In this document: piece by piece, positions 9,466 to 17,433 of the stretch | How positions within the stretch are numbered: the first letter of the stretch is position 1 | How the letters are laid out: the number at the start of each line of letters is the position of its first letter | Assembly (NCBI RefSeq): GCF_044962685.1 | Contig: NZ_JBBKTX010000022.1 | Span: 21,663 to 85,662, forward strand | From: Oceanobacter antarcticus | GTDB lineage: Bacteria; Pseudomonadota; Gammaproteobacteria; Pseudomonadales; Oceanobacteraceae | DNA: 64,000 nucleotides | Direction: 5' to 3' | Notes under the pieces: generated by a model | The model's database searches: none | What the model saw: the letters and a program-made list of their open reading frames with translations, nothing else | Told to the model about the DNA's origin: nothing | Program-made: the position numbers and the translations under genes

Positions 9466-10146
9466 TTATTGATCAGTCGGTGTACGGTCTGCGCCCGGAA
9501 CAGCGACCAGCCGCAGCAGATGGCGCTGGCCTTCGACGCCCGGAACCTCGACGATGGCGGCCGATGCCAGTGCCACATCAGCGGGTAATGCCTCAAGTTC
9601 TTGCTGGGGGTACTGTCCTTTCATCGCTAGGTAGCAACCGCCGGGAGCCAGTAAATGGCGGCACCAGGTCACCATATCGGACAGCGAGGCAAATGCGCGG
9701 CTGGCAATCATATCGAATGGGACGTCGGGATGATATGCCTCAACCCGGTCGTTAACGATGGTGACATTCTCCAGCCTCAGACTGGTACGGGCCTGAAACA
9801 TAAAGCGCGTCTTTTTACCGTTACTGTCGAGCAGGGTAAAATGGCACTGCGGATTCAGCGCCGCCAATACCATACCAGGCAGCCCTGGGCCGGTGCCAAC
9901 ATCCAGAATATGGGTAGCAGAACCAAGGTGTGGCTGCACGGCGAGACTGTCGAGCAGGTGTAAATCCACCATCGCGGATGGATCACGGATGGCGGTGAGG
10001 TTATACGCCCTGTTCCATTTGTGCAGCAGCTCCAGATAGCCCATCAGCAGATCGGCTTGCTGATCGCTCAACTTGATGTCCAGCTGAGCCGCACCACGCA
10101 TCAAGCGATTACGCAATCCGGCGGGAAGAGAAGTTGCCATGCTCAT
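9466..10146 (-). CDS. rsmG: 16S rRNA (guanine-527-N7)-methyltransferase RsmG
   Basis: 226 residues from the ATG at 10146 (MSMATSLPAGL). An ATG at 10140 is an alternative, and the frame stays open further upstream without support. The SAM-binding motif I is ILDVGTGPGLPGMVLA, and LLDSNGKKTRFM and SRAFASLSDM are family motifs. It methylates G527 of 16S rRNA. It lies between mnmG and parA, the usual gidA-gidB-soj-spo0J order. Confidence 0.94.
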   Translation of the reverse strand: MSMATSLPAGLRNRLMRGAAQLDIKLSDQQADLLMGYLELLHKWNRAYNLTAIRDPSAMVDLHLLDSLAVQPHLGSATHILDVGTGPGLPGMVLAALNPQCHFTLLDSNGKKTRFMFQARTSLRLENVTIVNDRVEAYHPDVPFDMIASRAFASLSDMVTWCRHLLAPGGCYLAMKGQYPQQELEALPADVALASAAIVEVPGVEGQRHLLRLVAVPGADRTPTDQ

Positions 10147-10355
10147 ATATTCCGTGCCTTGAGTCCTGCCCAACAAAGATGATTGCCGCGCCCATCGCCC
10201 CGTCTCGGGACTCTCTGGCGCACGCAATCCTCATACTCACCGGCAACATAACCACATACCAGCCAGCGGGCGGCGGATACTAGCACAAAGTCAGCAGCGA
10301 GTTTGAACCTCTTCCGCAACAACCGGCATAAGACCGCAGCACGGGTACGACTGAC

Positions 10356-12257
10356 TCAGGCTTCCATCCGGTGGGCCATATTACGTTTTTTCAAATGAAT
10401 CATAATCTGACTGATCGCTGCCGGCGTAACACCCGCAAGCCGTGACGCCGCACCCAGGGTTTCCGGCTTGAGCGAATAAAGCTTCTGCTTCACTTCATTG
10501 GACAAGCCACCAATGGCGTCATAGTCGAGGTCATCCGGCAGCAGCGTATGTTCATAGCGGCGTAATTGCTCGATATCCTCCAGCTGACGGGCGATATAGC
10601 CATCGTATTTGGCCTGGATCTCGACCTGTTCTGCCACGCGCGGGTCATCACTCAGTGGCTCGCCCTTGAGTCTGGCCACCAGCGGATAGGTCAGGGCAGG
10701 GCGCTTGAGCAGGTCATGGAGGTTATATTCATGGCTGATGGCCGTTTCACCCAGCTCTGCCAGTGCCTCGGCTGCGGTCGAGCCCGGCTGAATCCAGGTG
10801 GTTTTCAAGCGTTGGGTTTCTTGCTCGATCTGCTCCCGTTTTTCACAAAATGCCGCCCAACGCTGATCACCCACAATGCCAAGGTCGCGGCCAATCTCAG
10901 TCAACCGCAGGTCAGCGTTATCTTCCCGCAGCACCAGCCGATATTCCGCCCGGCTGGTAAACATCCGATACGGTTCCTTGGTGCCCATGGTGATCAGGTC
11001 GTCAACCAGCACACCGATATAGCACTGGTCACGGCGCGGCACCCAGACGTCTTTTTCCAACGCCCGCAAGGCCGCATTCAGACCGGCCAGCAAGCCCTGG
11101 GCTCCGGCTTCTTCATAACCTGTCGTGCCGTTGATCTGGCCAGCAAAAAACAGATTATTGATACAGCGGGTTTCAAGGCTGTGCTTGAGCTGCTGGGGAT
11201 CAAAATAGTCATACTCGATGGCGTAGCCCGGACGGGTAATGTGCGCCTTCTCAAAACCGGGGATCGAGTGAATCAGATCCAGCTGCACATCAAACGGCAA
11301 ACTGGTGGAAATACCGTTTGGATACAGCTCATTGCTGTTTAATCCTTCCGGCTCAACAAACACCTGATGACTGCTCTTGTCGGCGAAACGGGTGATCTTG
11401 TCTTCGATCGATGGACAATAGCGCGGGCCAATCCCTTCAATCACACCGGCATACATCGGCGAACGATCAAGATTGGCACGAATAATATCGTGGGTCCGCT
11501 CGTTGGTGTGGGTGATGTAACAGCTGACCTGCTGTGGATGCTCGGCCAGCGATCCCATAAATGACATCACTGGCAGCGGCGTATCACCCGGCTGCTCCTG
11601 CATCACCGAGAAATCGACACTGCGACGGTCAATGCGTGCCGGCGTGCCTGTCTTCAGTCGGCCAACGGTAAAAGGCATTTCCCGCAAACGCTGGGAAAGC
11701 GCTGTCGATGGCGGATCTCCGGCACGACCGCCACTGTGATTTTCCATGCCAATATGGATCAGGCCACCGAGGAACGTCCCCGCCGTCAACACCACCGAGG
11801 TGGCATAAATTTTCATATTGGTGTTGGTGACCACGCCACACACCGTACTGCCAATACCATCACCATCGAGAATCAGGTCATCACAGGCTGCCTGAAAAAT
11901 ATCCAGGTTGGGCTGATTTTCCACGATGTTACGAATTGCAGCACGATACAGCGCACGGTCGGCCTGGGCCCGTGTCGCCCGCACCGCCGGGCCTTTACGG
12001 CTATTGAGGGTACGAAACTGGATCCCCCCCCGATCAGTTGCCCGCGCCATCGCGCCATCCAGCGCATCAATTTCTTTCACCAGATGGCTTTTGCCAATAC
12101 CACCAATGGCCGGGTTACAGGACATCACGCCGACCGTGTCCGTGTTATGGGTCAGCAACAGCGTCTTGCTGCCGGTGCGAGCCGCTGCCAGTGCGGCTTC
12201 CGTACCAGCGTGACCACCACCGACCACAATCACGTCATATCGAACGGGATACTCCAC
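10356..12257 (-). CDS. mnmG: tRNA U34 5-carboxymethylaminomethyl modifying enzyme MnmG
   Basis: 633 residues from the GTG at 12257 (VEYPVRYDVIVVGGG), 5 bases after an AGG. The frame is open about 40 codons further up but lacks family similarity there. The FAD-binding GGGHAGTEAALAAART is at the start, CNPAIGGIGKSHLVKEIDAL follows, and the C-terminal helical domain ends near LKKRNMAH. With MnmE it modifies U34 of several tRNAs. Its usual partner mnmE lies 3.7 kb away, separated by an accessory insert. Confidence 0.97.
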   Translation of the reverse strand: MEYPVRYDVIVVGGGHAGTEAALAAARTGSKTLLLTHNTDTVGVMSCNPAIGGIGKSHLVKEIDALDGAMARATDRGGIQFRTLNSRKGPAVRATRAQADRALYRAAIRNIVENQPNLDIFQAACDDLILDGDGIGSTVCGVVTNTNMKIYATSVVLTAGTFLGGLIHIGMENHSGGRAGDPPSTALSQRLREMPFTVGRLKTGTPARIDRRSVDFSVMQEQPGDTPLPVMSFMGSLAEHPQQVSCYITHTNERTHDIIRANLDRSPMYAGVIEGIGPRYCPSIEDKITRFADKSSHQVFVEPEGLNSNELYPNGISTSLPFDVQLDLIHSIPGFEKAHITRPGYAIEYDYFDPQQLKHSLETRCINNLFFAGQINGTTGYEEAGAQGLLAGLNAALRALEKDVWVPRRDQCYIGVLVDDLITMGTKEPYRMFTSRAEYRLVLREDNADLRLTEIGRDLGIVGDQRWAAFCEKREQIEQETQRLKTTWIQPGSTAAEALAELGETAISHEYNLHDLLKRPALTYPLVARLKGEPLSDDPRVAEQVEIQAKYDGYIARQLEDIEQLRRYEHTLLPDDLDYDAIGGLSNEVKQKLYSLKPETLGAASRLAGVTPAAISQIMIHLKKRNMAHRMEA

Positions 12258-12339
12258 AGCCACCTCACCAAATAACAGGAATTTCAAAAACGGGCGCGGA
12301 TTATAGCAATTACCCCAGTAAGCAGATAGGGCTTTGTAC

Positions 12340-12600
12340 AAAATATGAGCAGTAGCACTATCCACAGGTAAATAAGGCACTCAATCCATTGTGTACAGTG
12401 TTATCCACAGCCACTGGGAAATCATTTTTTATCCTTGTTAATCAATGAGTTATATTGTTAATAAATAGCCGATAAGTGATTTTTTATCGGTATAAAAAAA
12501 TTACCGAATAAAGGTTATTGAAGGATAGCAACCCCTTACAACAAGGGTTTACCACATTTCCTAACAGGGTTATCCACAGAAAAAATAGCCATTAGATGAT
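12340..12600. other. DnaA-box cluster upstream of mnmG (second oriC-like region)
   Basis: The 479 bases between mnmG and the next gene hold two perfect DnaA boxes TTATCCACA (12401-12409, 12570-12578) and a one-mismatch box CTATCCACA (12358-12366). The stretch between them is very AT-rich, with overlapping inverted repeats: CCGATAA with TTATCGG around 12469-12490, and CGGTA with TACCG around 12488-12506. In E. coli oriC adjoins mnmG, and in Pseudomonas a gidA-side origin has been described besides the dnaA-side one. Function here is inferred. Confidence 0.6.
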
Positions 12601-12700
12601 GACCAAGGAAGAACATCCAGCCGGATGCCTGCACCATTACTGATCGCTTCAGGCGCTTGCAGGGTGGTCAGAACGAAACAGTAAGGGAAAAACAGGGAAG

Positions 12701-12716
12701 GCGGCCGGAAGGCCGC
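12701..12716 (-). terminator. Possible terminator of the first lipoprotein gene
   Basis: A 6-bp GC stem (GCGGCC with GGCCGC, 4-base loop) lies 20 bases past the stop of the lipoprotein gene at 12737. The minus-strand downstream sequence is only moderately T-rich (CTTCCCTGTTTTT), so this is tentative. Confidence 0.45.
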
Positions 12717-12736
12717 TGCACGATAGGGGACATCTA

Positions 12737-13489
12737 TTAACGACTGTATTCGAGGCGTAACAATTCGCTGTCATCAGCAAAGTAGAATTCAAGCGTACCC
12801 GCTGCCGTAATGGCGGCGTAACCATTCACTGTTGCGGTTTTATTAAAAAATTTACAGTCGGAGCGGTTGTACAGATGCGCTTTCATCAAGGGATAGCTGC
12901 TATTCAGCAAAAAGAGCTCACCGTTGAAGCTGCAGCTATCAGCCCCCTGACCAACAAACTTGGCCTTGCTGCCAAGCTCGGTAATAAACACGCTGGTTGT
13001 GCCGGCTTTCCAAGTACCTACGGGCTTCCACAGCGCTGAGCTTTCTTCCCAGCTGCCATCGGCTTCCAGCGTCAGTCCACCAGCCAGCTGACTGGTCTCG
13101 AACGTGCCTACGATAGTGCCAGCACTATCCGTCTGCTCAACCAATAGGGCATCAACGGCCATACTGGTTGCTGCACCACTGGCCGCCATCTCATCCTGCG
13201 CTTTATTACTGCCACTGATCGGCCAGGCGTCAAGATCCATCGAAATGCTGCGCTCGTAACTGATGTACTCAACAGTACCGGTAAAGCCACGGGTGCCATC
13301 AAAACCATAGACATTACCTTCGTACATCAACAACCGCACAGCACCTGCTTGGTCAAACTGACCATCCCAGAAACCGTTCAATGCAATCGCACGATTGTAA
13401 GAAGATTCGTAAGGTTGATTACTGCCCTCGGAAACACACCCCGAACAGCCCAGCATTGTAATTATTGTTGTTATCGCAAAAACGCGCAT
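12737..13489 (-). CDS. Predicted lipoprotein, paralogue of the neighbour at 13680
   Basis: 250 residues with a lipoprotein signal peptide (MRVFAITTIITMLGCSGC; either Cys could be lipidated). I do not recognise the family. It aligns along its length with the next gene: shared blocks are ALNGFWDGQFDQAG, LLMYEGNVYGFDGTRGF, VFITELGSKAKF and GYAAITAAGTLEF. Two cysteines (DSCSFNGE, SDCKFF) are conserved in both and may form a disulphide. A secreted beta-rich domain is likely. It follows its paralogue by 190 bases on the same strand, so tandem duplication is inferred. Confidence 0.75.
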   Translation of the reverse strand: MRVFAITTIITMLGCSGCVSEGSNQPYESSYNRAIALNGFWDGQFDQAGAVRLLMYEGNVYGFDGTRGFTGTVEYISYERSISMDLDAWPISGSNKAQDEMAASGAATSMAVDALLVEQTDSAGTIVGTFETSQLAGGLTLEADGSWEESSALWKPVGTWKAGTTSVFITELGSKAKFVGQGADSCSFNGELFLLNSSYPLMKAHLYNRSDCKFFNKTATVNGYAAITAAGTLEFYFADDSELLRLEYSR

Positions 13490-13679
13490 GGCGATGCTCT
13501 ATAAAGAAAGAATGGATCGTCACAAGGGTAGTACCTGCACAATCAGGAAAATTTCCTTGCAGCCAGTCTTTTCATCAAAAATTCATAAAAAAGTCAACAA
13601 AGATAGCCATTCACCCCATTTTTTATGTACAAAATGTGAACTCCTACTGGGAGCCTGCGTGATATAACTCGCTCCCGGT

Positions 13680-14492
13680 TTATTCAACCGTCGTGCTCGT
13701 GTCTTCTGTTGTGGTTGTAGTCGTTGCAGCCGTATAAATCATGTAGTACAGCGAACCAGTATCAAACAGAAAAAACTCCAGCGCCCCGGCTGCCGTAATC
13801 GTGGCGTAACCCGTCACATTGGCGGCGTTATAATCGCTGCAGTTTTTACGTTCGGTCAGGGTCACGTGATAAAGATTATATTGCTTGTTGACCGGCTCAA
13901 TAAAGCCATCAAAGGTGCAGCCACCACTGGCCGCAGAAATGGCTTTCAAACTGGCTCGGCTGCCCAACGAAGTGATGTACAGACTGTAGTCGCCCGCCTG
14001 CCATTGCCCAGAGACCAGCGCGATACCAGCGTTATTGTTCCAGGTAGCATCGTCCATCAATAGAAAACTGCCGGCACCACGATCACTGTCATAATCTCCT
14101 ACCAGGGTGTCGCTGGTGCTGGCCGTGGTGTAAACCAGTCCCTCCATCAAATAGTCCACACTACTGCCATCGGCCAGATAGTGGCCTGCCGTGGCATCGG
14201 CAGCGGTGATGGCATAAGCGGTCAGATCAAGGTTGGCGATCTGGGTCGAACTGTCGAGGTTGATCGAGCCATAATAGCCCCGGCTTTCATCCAGCCCGAA
14301 AATTGTTCCCTGATACATCAGTATTCTTAAGCTGCCCGCCTGATCCAACTGACCATCCCAGAAGCCATTCAACGCCAGGGTCTCGGCATTCACCGTCTGC
14401 CCCTCGGCATTAGTGACACCATCATCATCGCTGGAAATGGAAATACAGGCCGTCATCAAGGTTGAAAAAACAACTAACAAGAACAAGCGCAT
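13680..14492 (-). CDS. Predicted lipoprotein, tandem paralogue
   Basis: 270 residues. The signal peptide ends in the lipobox LMTAC (MRLFLLVVFSTLMTACIS). It shares ALNGFWDGQLDQAG, ILMYQGTIFGLDESRGY, LYITSLGSRASL and GYATITAAGALEF with the protein at 12737, along with both cysteines (GGCTFDGF, KNCSDYN). It also has a Thr-rich C-terminal tail (about 255-270, TAATTTTTTEDTSTT) that the other lacks. It is divergently placed from the TetR-type gene, with a 198-base shared promoter region, so regulation by that protein is possible. Function unknown. Confidence 0.75.
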   Translation of the reverse strand: MRLFLLVVFSTLMTACISISSDDDGVTNAEGQTVNAETLALNGFWDGQLDQAGSLRILMYQGTIFGLDESRGYYGSINLDSSTQIANLDLTAYAITAADATAGHYLADGSSVDYLMEGLVYTTASTSDTLVGDYDSDRGAGSFLLMDDATWNNNAGIALVSGQWQAGDYSLYITSLGSRASLKAISAASGGCTFDGFIEPVNKQYNLYHVTLTERKNCSDYNAANVTGYATITAAGALEFFLFDTGSLYYMIYTAATTTTTTEDTSTTVE

Positions 14493-14690
14493 GGGAATTG
14501 GCTCCGGTGATCTTCTCTAATAACCATAGCAACTCCTGATTTATTCGCCCGGCAGAGTACAAAAGAGGCCATCAAGGCCATGTTTTCGTCATATTTGCTC
14601 AAAAAAGCGGCATATTTCTGATCCAGGCCATTCTATTGACTCCTAACACCCGATAGAATTTGCACAAGATATATACAGGGAGAACTTGCT

Positions 14691-15239
14691 GTGAGCGAAA
14701 CCAGAGATCATCTCAAAACCATTGCGACCGATCAGATCTGCAAAAACAACCTGGCTGCAGCCAGTTTTCGTGAAATGGGCAAGGCGGCTGGCATCAAATC
14801 CAGCTCCGTGCACTATCACTTCAAAAGCCGGGATGCCTTGCTGCTGGAACTGGCCACCGACTACCAACATGCTTTTTTTGCTGAACTGCAGCAACGCACA
14901 GAGGGAATCACCAGTCCCCGCCAGCGTCTGCAACAGCTCTGTGACCTGTATACGGAACATTTCACCAATAACCGCCAGTGCCTCGCCCAGGCCTACAGTG
15001 CCGGAATGAATGAACTGACCGAGGAAAGTCAGACCGCTATCCATGCCTTCTATGAAGCGCTGTTCGACTGGGTACTGGAATGCCTCAGCTCCGCCCGCTT
15101 CCTGCCGGTCTCACGGGAAGCGCTGGCACGGGTGGTGGTATCGGCATTGCAGGGCGCACTGGTTGCTGATCGGGTAGGGCAAGACGCCGTACATTTGGCG
15201 TCGGTGCGTGAATGGATCGGCACGCTGACCAGTCTGTGA
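14691..15239 (+). CDS. TetR/AcrR family transcriptional regulator
   Basis: 182 residues from a GTG start behind AGGGAGA. The N-terminal helix-turn-helix spans about 10-50 (NLAAASFREMGKAAG, SSSVHYHFKSRDALLLEL), the characteristic TetR form. The C-terminal ligand domain (about 60-182) is diverse. It likely represses itself or a neighbouring gene. The divergent lipoprotein gene at 14492 is the nearest candidate, but I see no clear palindromic operator in the 198 bases between them. Its 3' end abuts the relic of an ImmA/IrrE gene. Confidence 0.88.
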   Translation: MSETRDHLKTIATDQICKNNLAAASFREMGKAAGIKSSSVHYHFKSRDALLLELATDYQHAFFAELQQRTEGITSPRQRLQQLCDLYTEHFTNNRQCLAQAYSAGMNELTEESQTAIHAFYEALFDWVLECLSSARFLPVSREALARVVVSALQGALVADRVGQDAVHLASVREWIGTLTSL

Positions 15240-15240
15240 T

Positions 15241-15289
15241 CGTATCTTTTTTCAGGAAGTGAGCATTCGCTTGCTTCCTGAAAGATACG
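15241..15289. repeat. Inverted repeat after the TetR gene
   Basis: The arm CGTATCTTTTTTCAGGAAG (15241-15259) pairs with CTTCCTGAAAGATACG (15274-15289), apart from three extra T bases in the left arm, with a 14-base loop. It starts 2 bases after the TetR stop. There is no U-tract after the stem, so it is a possible weak terminator or a repeat footprint. Confidence 0.6.
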
Positions 15290-15866
15290 TAGATGTCCCC
15301 AGCATCCCTCAACAGCAGGTGACCATTAAATGTCTGAGAGATCACAGCTTTGGATAAATTAGTACATACTTGGGTATTCTTGGCTTTGTAATAAAGAGCG
15401 CTACCACCACTCTTCTCTCGCGCCTTCCAACGTGTAATCTGCTCAGCAATGAATACTCGATAGTGTCCAGACTCCACATAACCAAGAATCAACGCCCTGC
15501 GAGCAATTACCCACTTGCTAACACGGAAATAGCCCCCTGGTTCGGCAAGTTAACCTGCCAATCTTCTTGTTCAACCCAGTGTGCCCGCAACTCCTGCTCG
15601 GGCACTAAAAGCTCGGCAGCAACCGCATTGCATCATGGCTCTGTCTCACGCCGAGTATTCTCACTGGCGTCAGAGACACCGGAAACCCCCAGTGCATCCA
15701 ACCACAGCGCAGGGTTCGGCAAATTTGCTATCAGATACTCGTGGTACCATTCTTGGCGCTGCAGCGTCAGCTTGATGAGATCCAGCAGCTCAGCACTGGG
15801 ACAAACGACACCATGATTATCGACGGTACGCAGATCCGGAATCAGCAGCTTTTCAATTAAATCCCT
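15241..15866 (-). pseudogene. Degenerate XRE-ImmA/IrrE (COG2856-type) peptidase gene
   Basis: Three minus-strand pieces read as parts of one ImmA/IrrE metallopeptidase. First, 15866-15633: the linker region after the lost HTH (LIEKLLIPDLRTVDNHG, LLDLIKLTLQRQEWYHEYL), ending in an in-frame TGA. Second, directly after it in the same frame: CNAVAAELLVPEQELRAHW, normally found beyond the zinc site. Third, past a frameshift near the C5 run at 15533-15537: YFRVSKWVIARRALILG, KSGGSALYYKAKN, FNGHLLLRDAG, the family C-terminus. The HExxH core and the N-terminal HTH are missing. Such proteins often cleave repressors or act in toxin-antitoxin pairs; this copy cannot work. Confidence 0.7.
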
Positions 15867-15922
15867 TTAATAATAGCTAGTTAAATCCATCTGGTTATCT
15901 CTCCTTTGCGTTACTACGTACT

Positions 15923-17317
15923 TCATTTACCGATACAAAAACTGCCAAAAATCTTGCCCAGCAGGTCATCAGCGCTGAATTCACCGGTAATCTCTCCCAG
16001 GGCTTTCTGAGCATCGCGCAAGTCTTCTGCCAGCAGTTCACCTGCGGCCAGGCCCAGTAGCTGCTGTTGCCCCTGTTGCAGAGCGGCACGGGCACGCTCC
16101 AGAGCATCCAGGTGACGGCGGCGGGCCAGAAACCCACCTTCACCACCGGCCTCAAACCCCATCACCTGTTTCAGGTGCTGCCGCAGGGCGTCGATGCCCA
16201 GCTGCTGGCGAGCTGAAATTCGTAAGATTGGCAAAGCGCCGCTGTTGTCCAGTCCTGGGGCTTCGTTGGCAAGGTCGATCTTGTTACGAATCACGGTCAG
16301 CCTGCCGCTGCGGATCAGTGCGTCGGTTTCGGCAGCCAGGCCCTGTTCGTCATAGAGGGCGTGTAGCAGTTGTTGCGGGCTGTGCTGATCACTACTGGCG
16401 TCCATCATCAGCAATATACGATCGGCCTGGCGAATTTCGTCCCAGGCACGCTGGATGCCGATACGTTCCACTTCGTCAGGGGCATCGCGCAAGCCAGCGG
16501 TATCCACTACGTGAAGCGGCATGCCGTCGATATGAATATGCTCTTTCAGTACGTCCCGTGTGGTACCGGCGATGGCGGTCACAATGGCCCGTTCATGGCC
16601 TGCCAGGGCATTCAGTAGTGAGGACTTACCCGCGTTGGGTCGCCCGGCGATCACCACGGTCATGCCTTCGCGCAAAATTGAGCCTCGGGTCGCTTCTGCC
16701 AGTACCTGATCCAGAGCGGTTATGACTTCAGCCAGTTTGGTTGCTACCTTGCCGTCAGAGAGAAAGTCGATTTCCTCTTCGGGAAAATCCATCGCCGCCT
16801 CGACGTAAATACGTAATTCGATCAGCTGATCGAGTAATTGCTGTATACGTCGGGAAAATTCTCCCTGCAGCGAGCGCAACGCACAGCGCGCAGCCTGTTC
16901 AGAGGCAGAATCAATCAAATCGGCAATGGCTTCCGCTTGGGCCAGATCAAGCTTGTCATTGAGAAATGCCCGCTCGGAAAACTCGCCGGGACGGGCCAGC
17001 CGGCAACCTTGTGACACCAGCTCATTCAGTAACAGGTCCAGTACTACCGGGCCACCATGGCCCTGAAACTCAACCACATCCTCACCGGTAAACGAATGTG
17101 GCCCTGGAAAGAAGAGGGTAATACCTTCATCCAGAATATCGCCAGCAGCGGCACGCAGTGCGCCGTAGTGCGCATATCGAGGTTGTGGCTGATAGCCGAT
17201 AATACGTTGCGCAATGGTTTGTGCCGCAGCACCAGACACCCGCACAATACCGATCCCGCCACGGCCGGGGGCGGTGGCAATGGCAGCAATAGTGTCCTGA
17301 TGGATGGCATGACTCAT
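15923..17317 (-). CDS. mnmE: tRNA modification GTPase MnmE
   Basis: 464 residues from the ATG at 17317 (MSHAIHQDTIAAIATAPGR) behind GAGG; the open frame further up is not conserved. The N-terminal folate-binding domain has GRGGIGIVRVSG. The G domain has G1 GRPNAGKSSLLN, G2/G3 TAGTTRDVLKE and DTAGLRDAPDEVERIG, and G4 NKID. The C-terminal CIGK is the catalytic cysteine motif. It works with MnmG on U34 of tRNA. It lies next to yidC, as in most gammaproteobacteria. Confidence 0.97.
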   Translation of the reverse strand: MSHAIHQDTIAAIATAPGRGGIGIVRVSGAAAQTIAQRIIGYQPQPRYAHYGALRAAAGDILDEGITLFFPGPHSFTGEDVVEFQGHGGPVVLDLLLNELVSQGCRLARPGEFSERAFLNDKLDLAQAEAIADLIDSASEQAARCALRSLQGEFSRRIQQLLDQLIELRIYVEAAMDFPEEEIDFLSDGKVATKLAEVITALDQVLAEATRGSILREGMTVVIAGRPNAGKSSLLNALAGHERAIVTAIAGTTRDVLKEHIHIDGMPLHVVDTAGLRDAPDEVERIGIQRAWDEIRQADRILLMMDASSDQHSPQQLLHALYDEQGLAAETDALIRSGRLTVIRNKIDLANEAPGLDNSGALPILRISARQQLGIDALRQHLKQVMGFEAGGEGGFLARRRHLDALERARAALQQGQQQLLGLAAGELLAEDLRDAQKALGEITGEFSADDLLGKIFGSFCIGK

Positions 17318-17392
17318 AGCGGCCTCACAAGTGGGAAAGCAATCTGTTGATGGTATAAGCTCGATGGTATAGCTCGATGGCAATAGATACAA

Positions 17393-17417
17393 AAACGGGA
17401 GCCAGAGGCTCCCGTTT
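17393..17417 (-). terminator. Rho-independent terminator of the rpmH-rnpA-yidD-yidC transcript
   Basis: An 11-bp stem (AAACGGGAGCC with GGCTCCCGTTT, 3-base loop) is followed on the minus strand by a T-tract (TTTTTGTAT counted from the stem base). It is 17 bases past the yidC stop and separates yidC from mnmE. Confidence 0.85.
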
Positions 17418-17433
17418 CCGCAGTCGATAACAA

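Noticed and set aside
12258..12380. N-terminal extension of mnmG
   Set aside because: The 41 extra codons show no resemblance to MnmG and run through the possible DnaA box; the GTG at 12257 has a good ribosome site.
15085..15240. Continuation of the ImmA/IrrE relic frame under the TetR gene
   Set aside because: Past about 15250 the minus-strand frame is only the antisense of the TetR coding sequence and has no family similarity.
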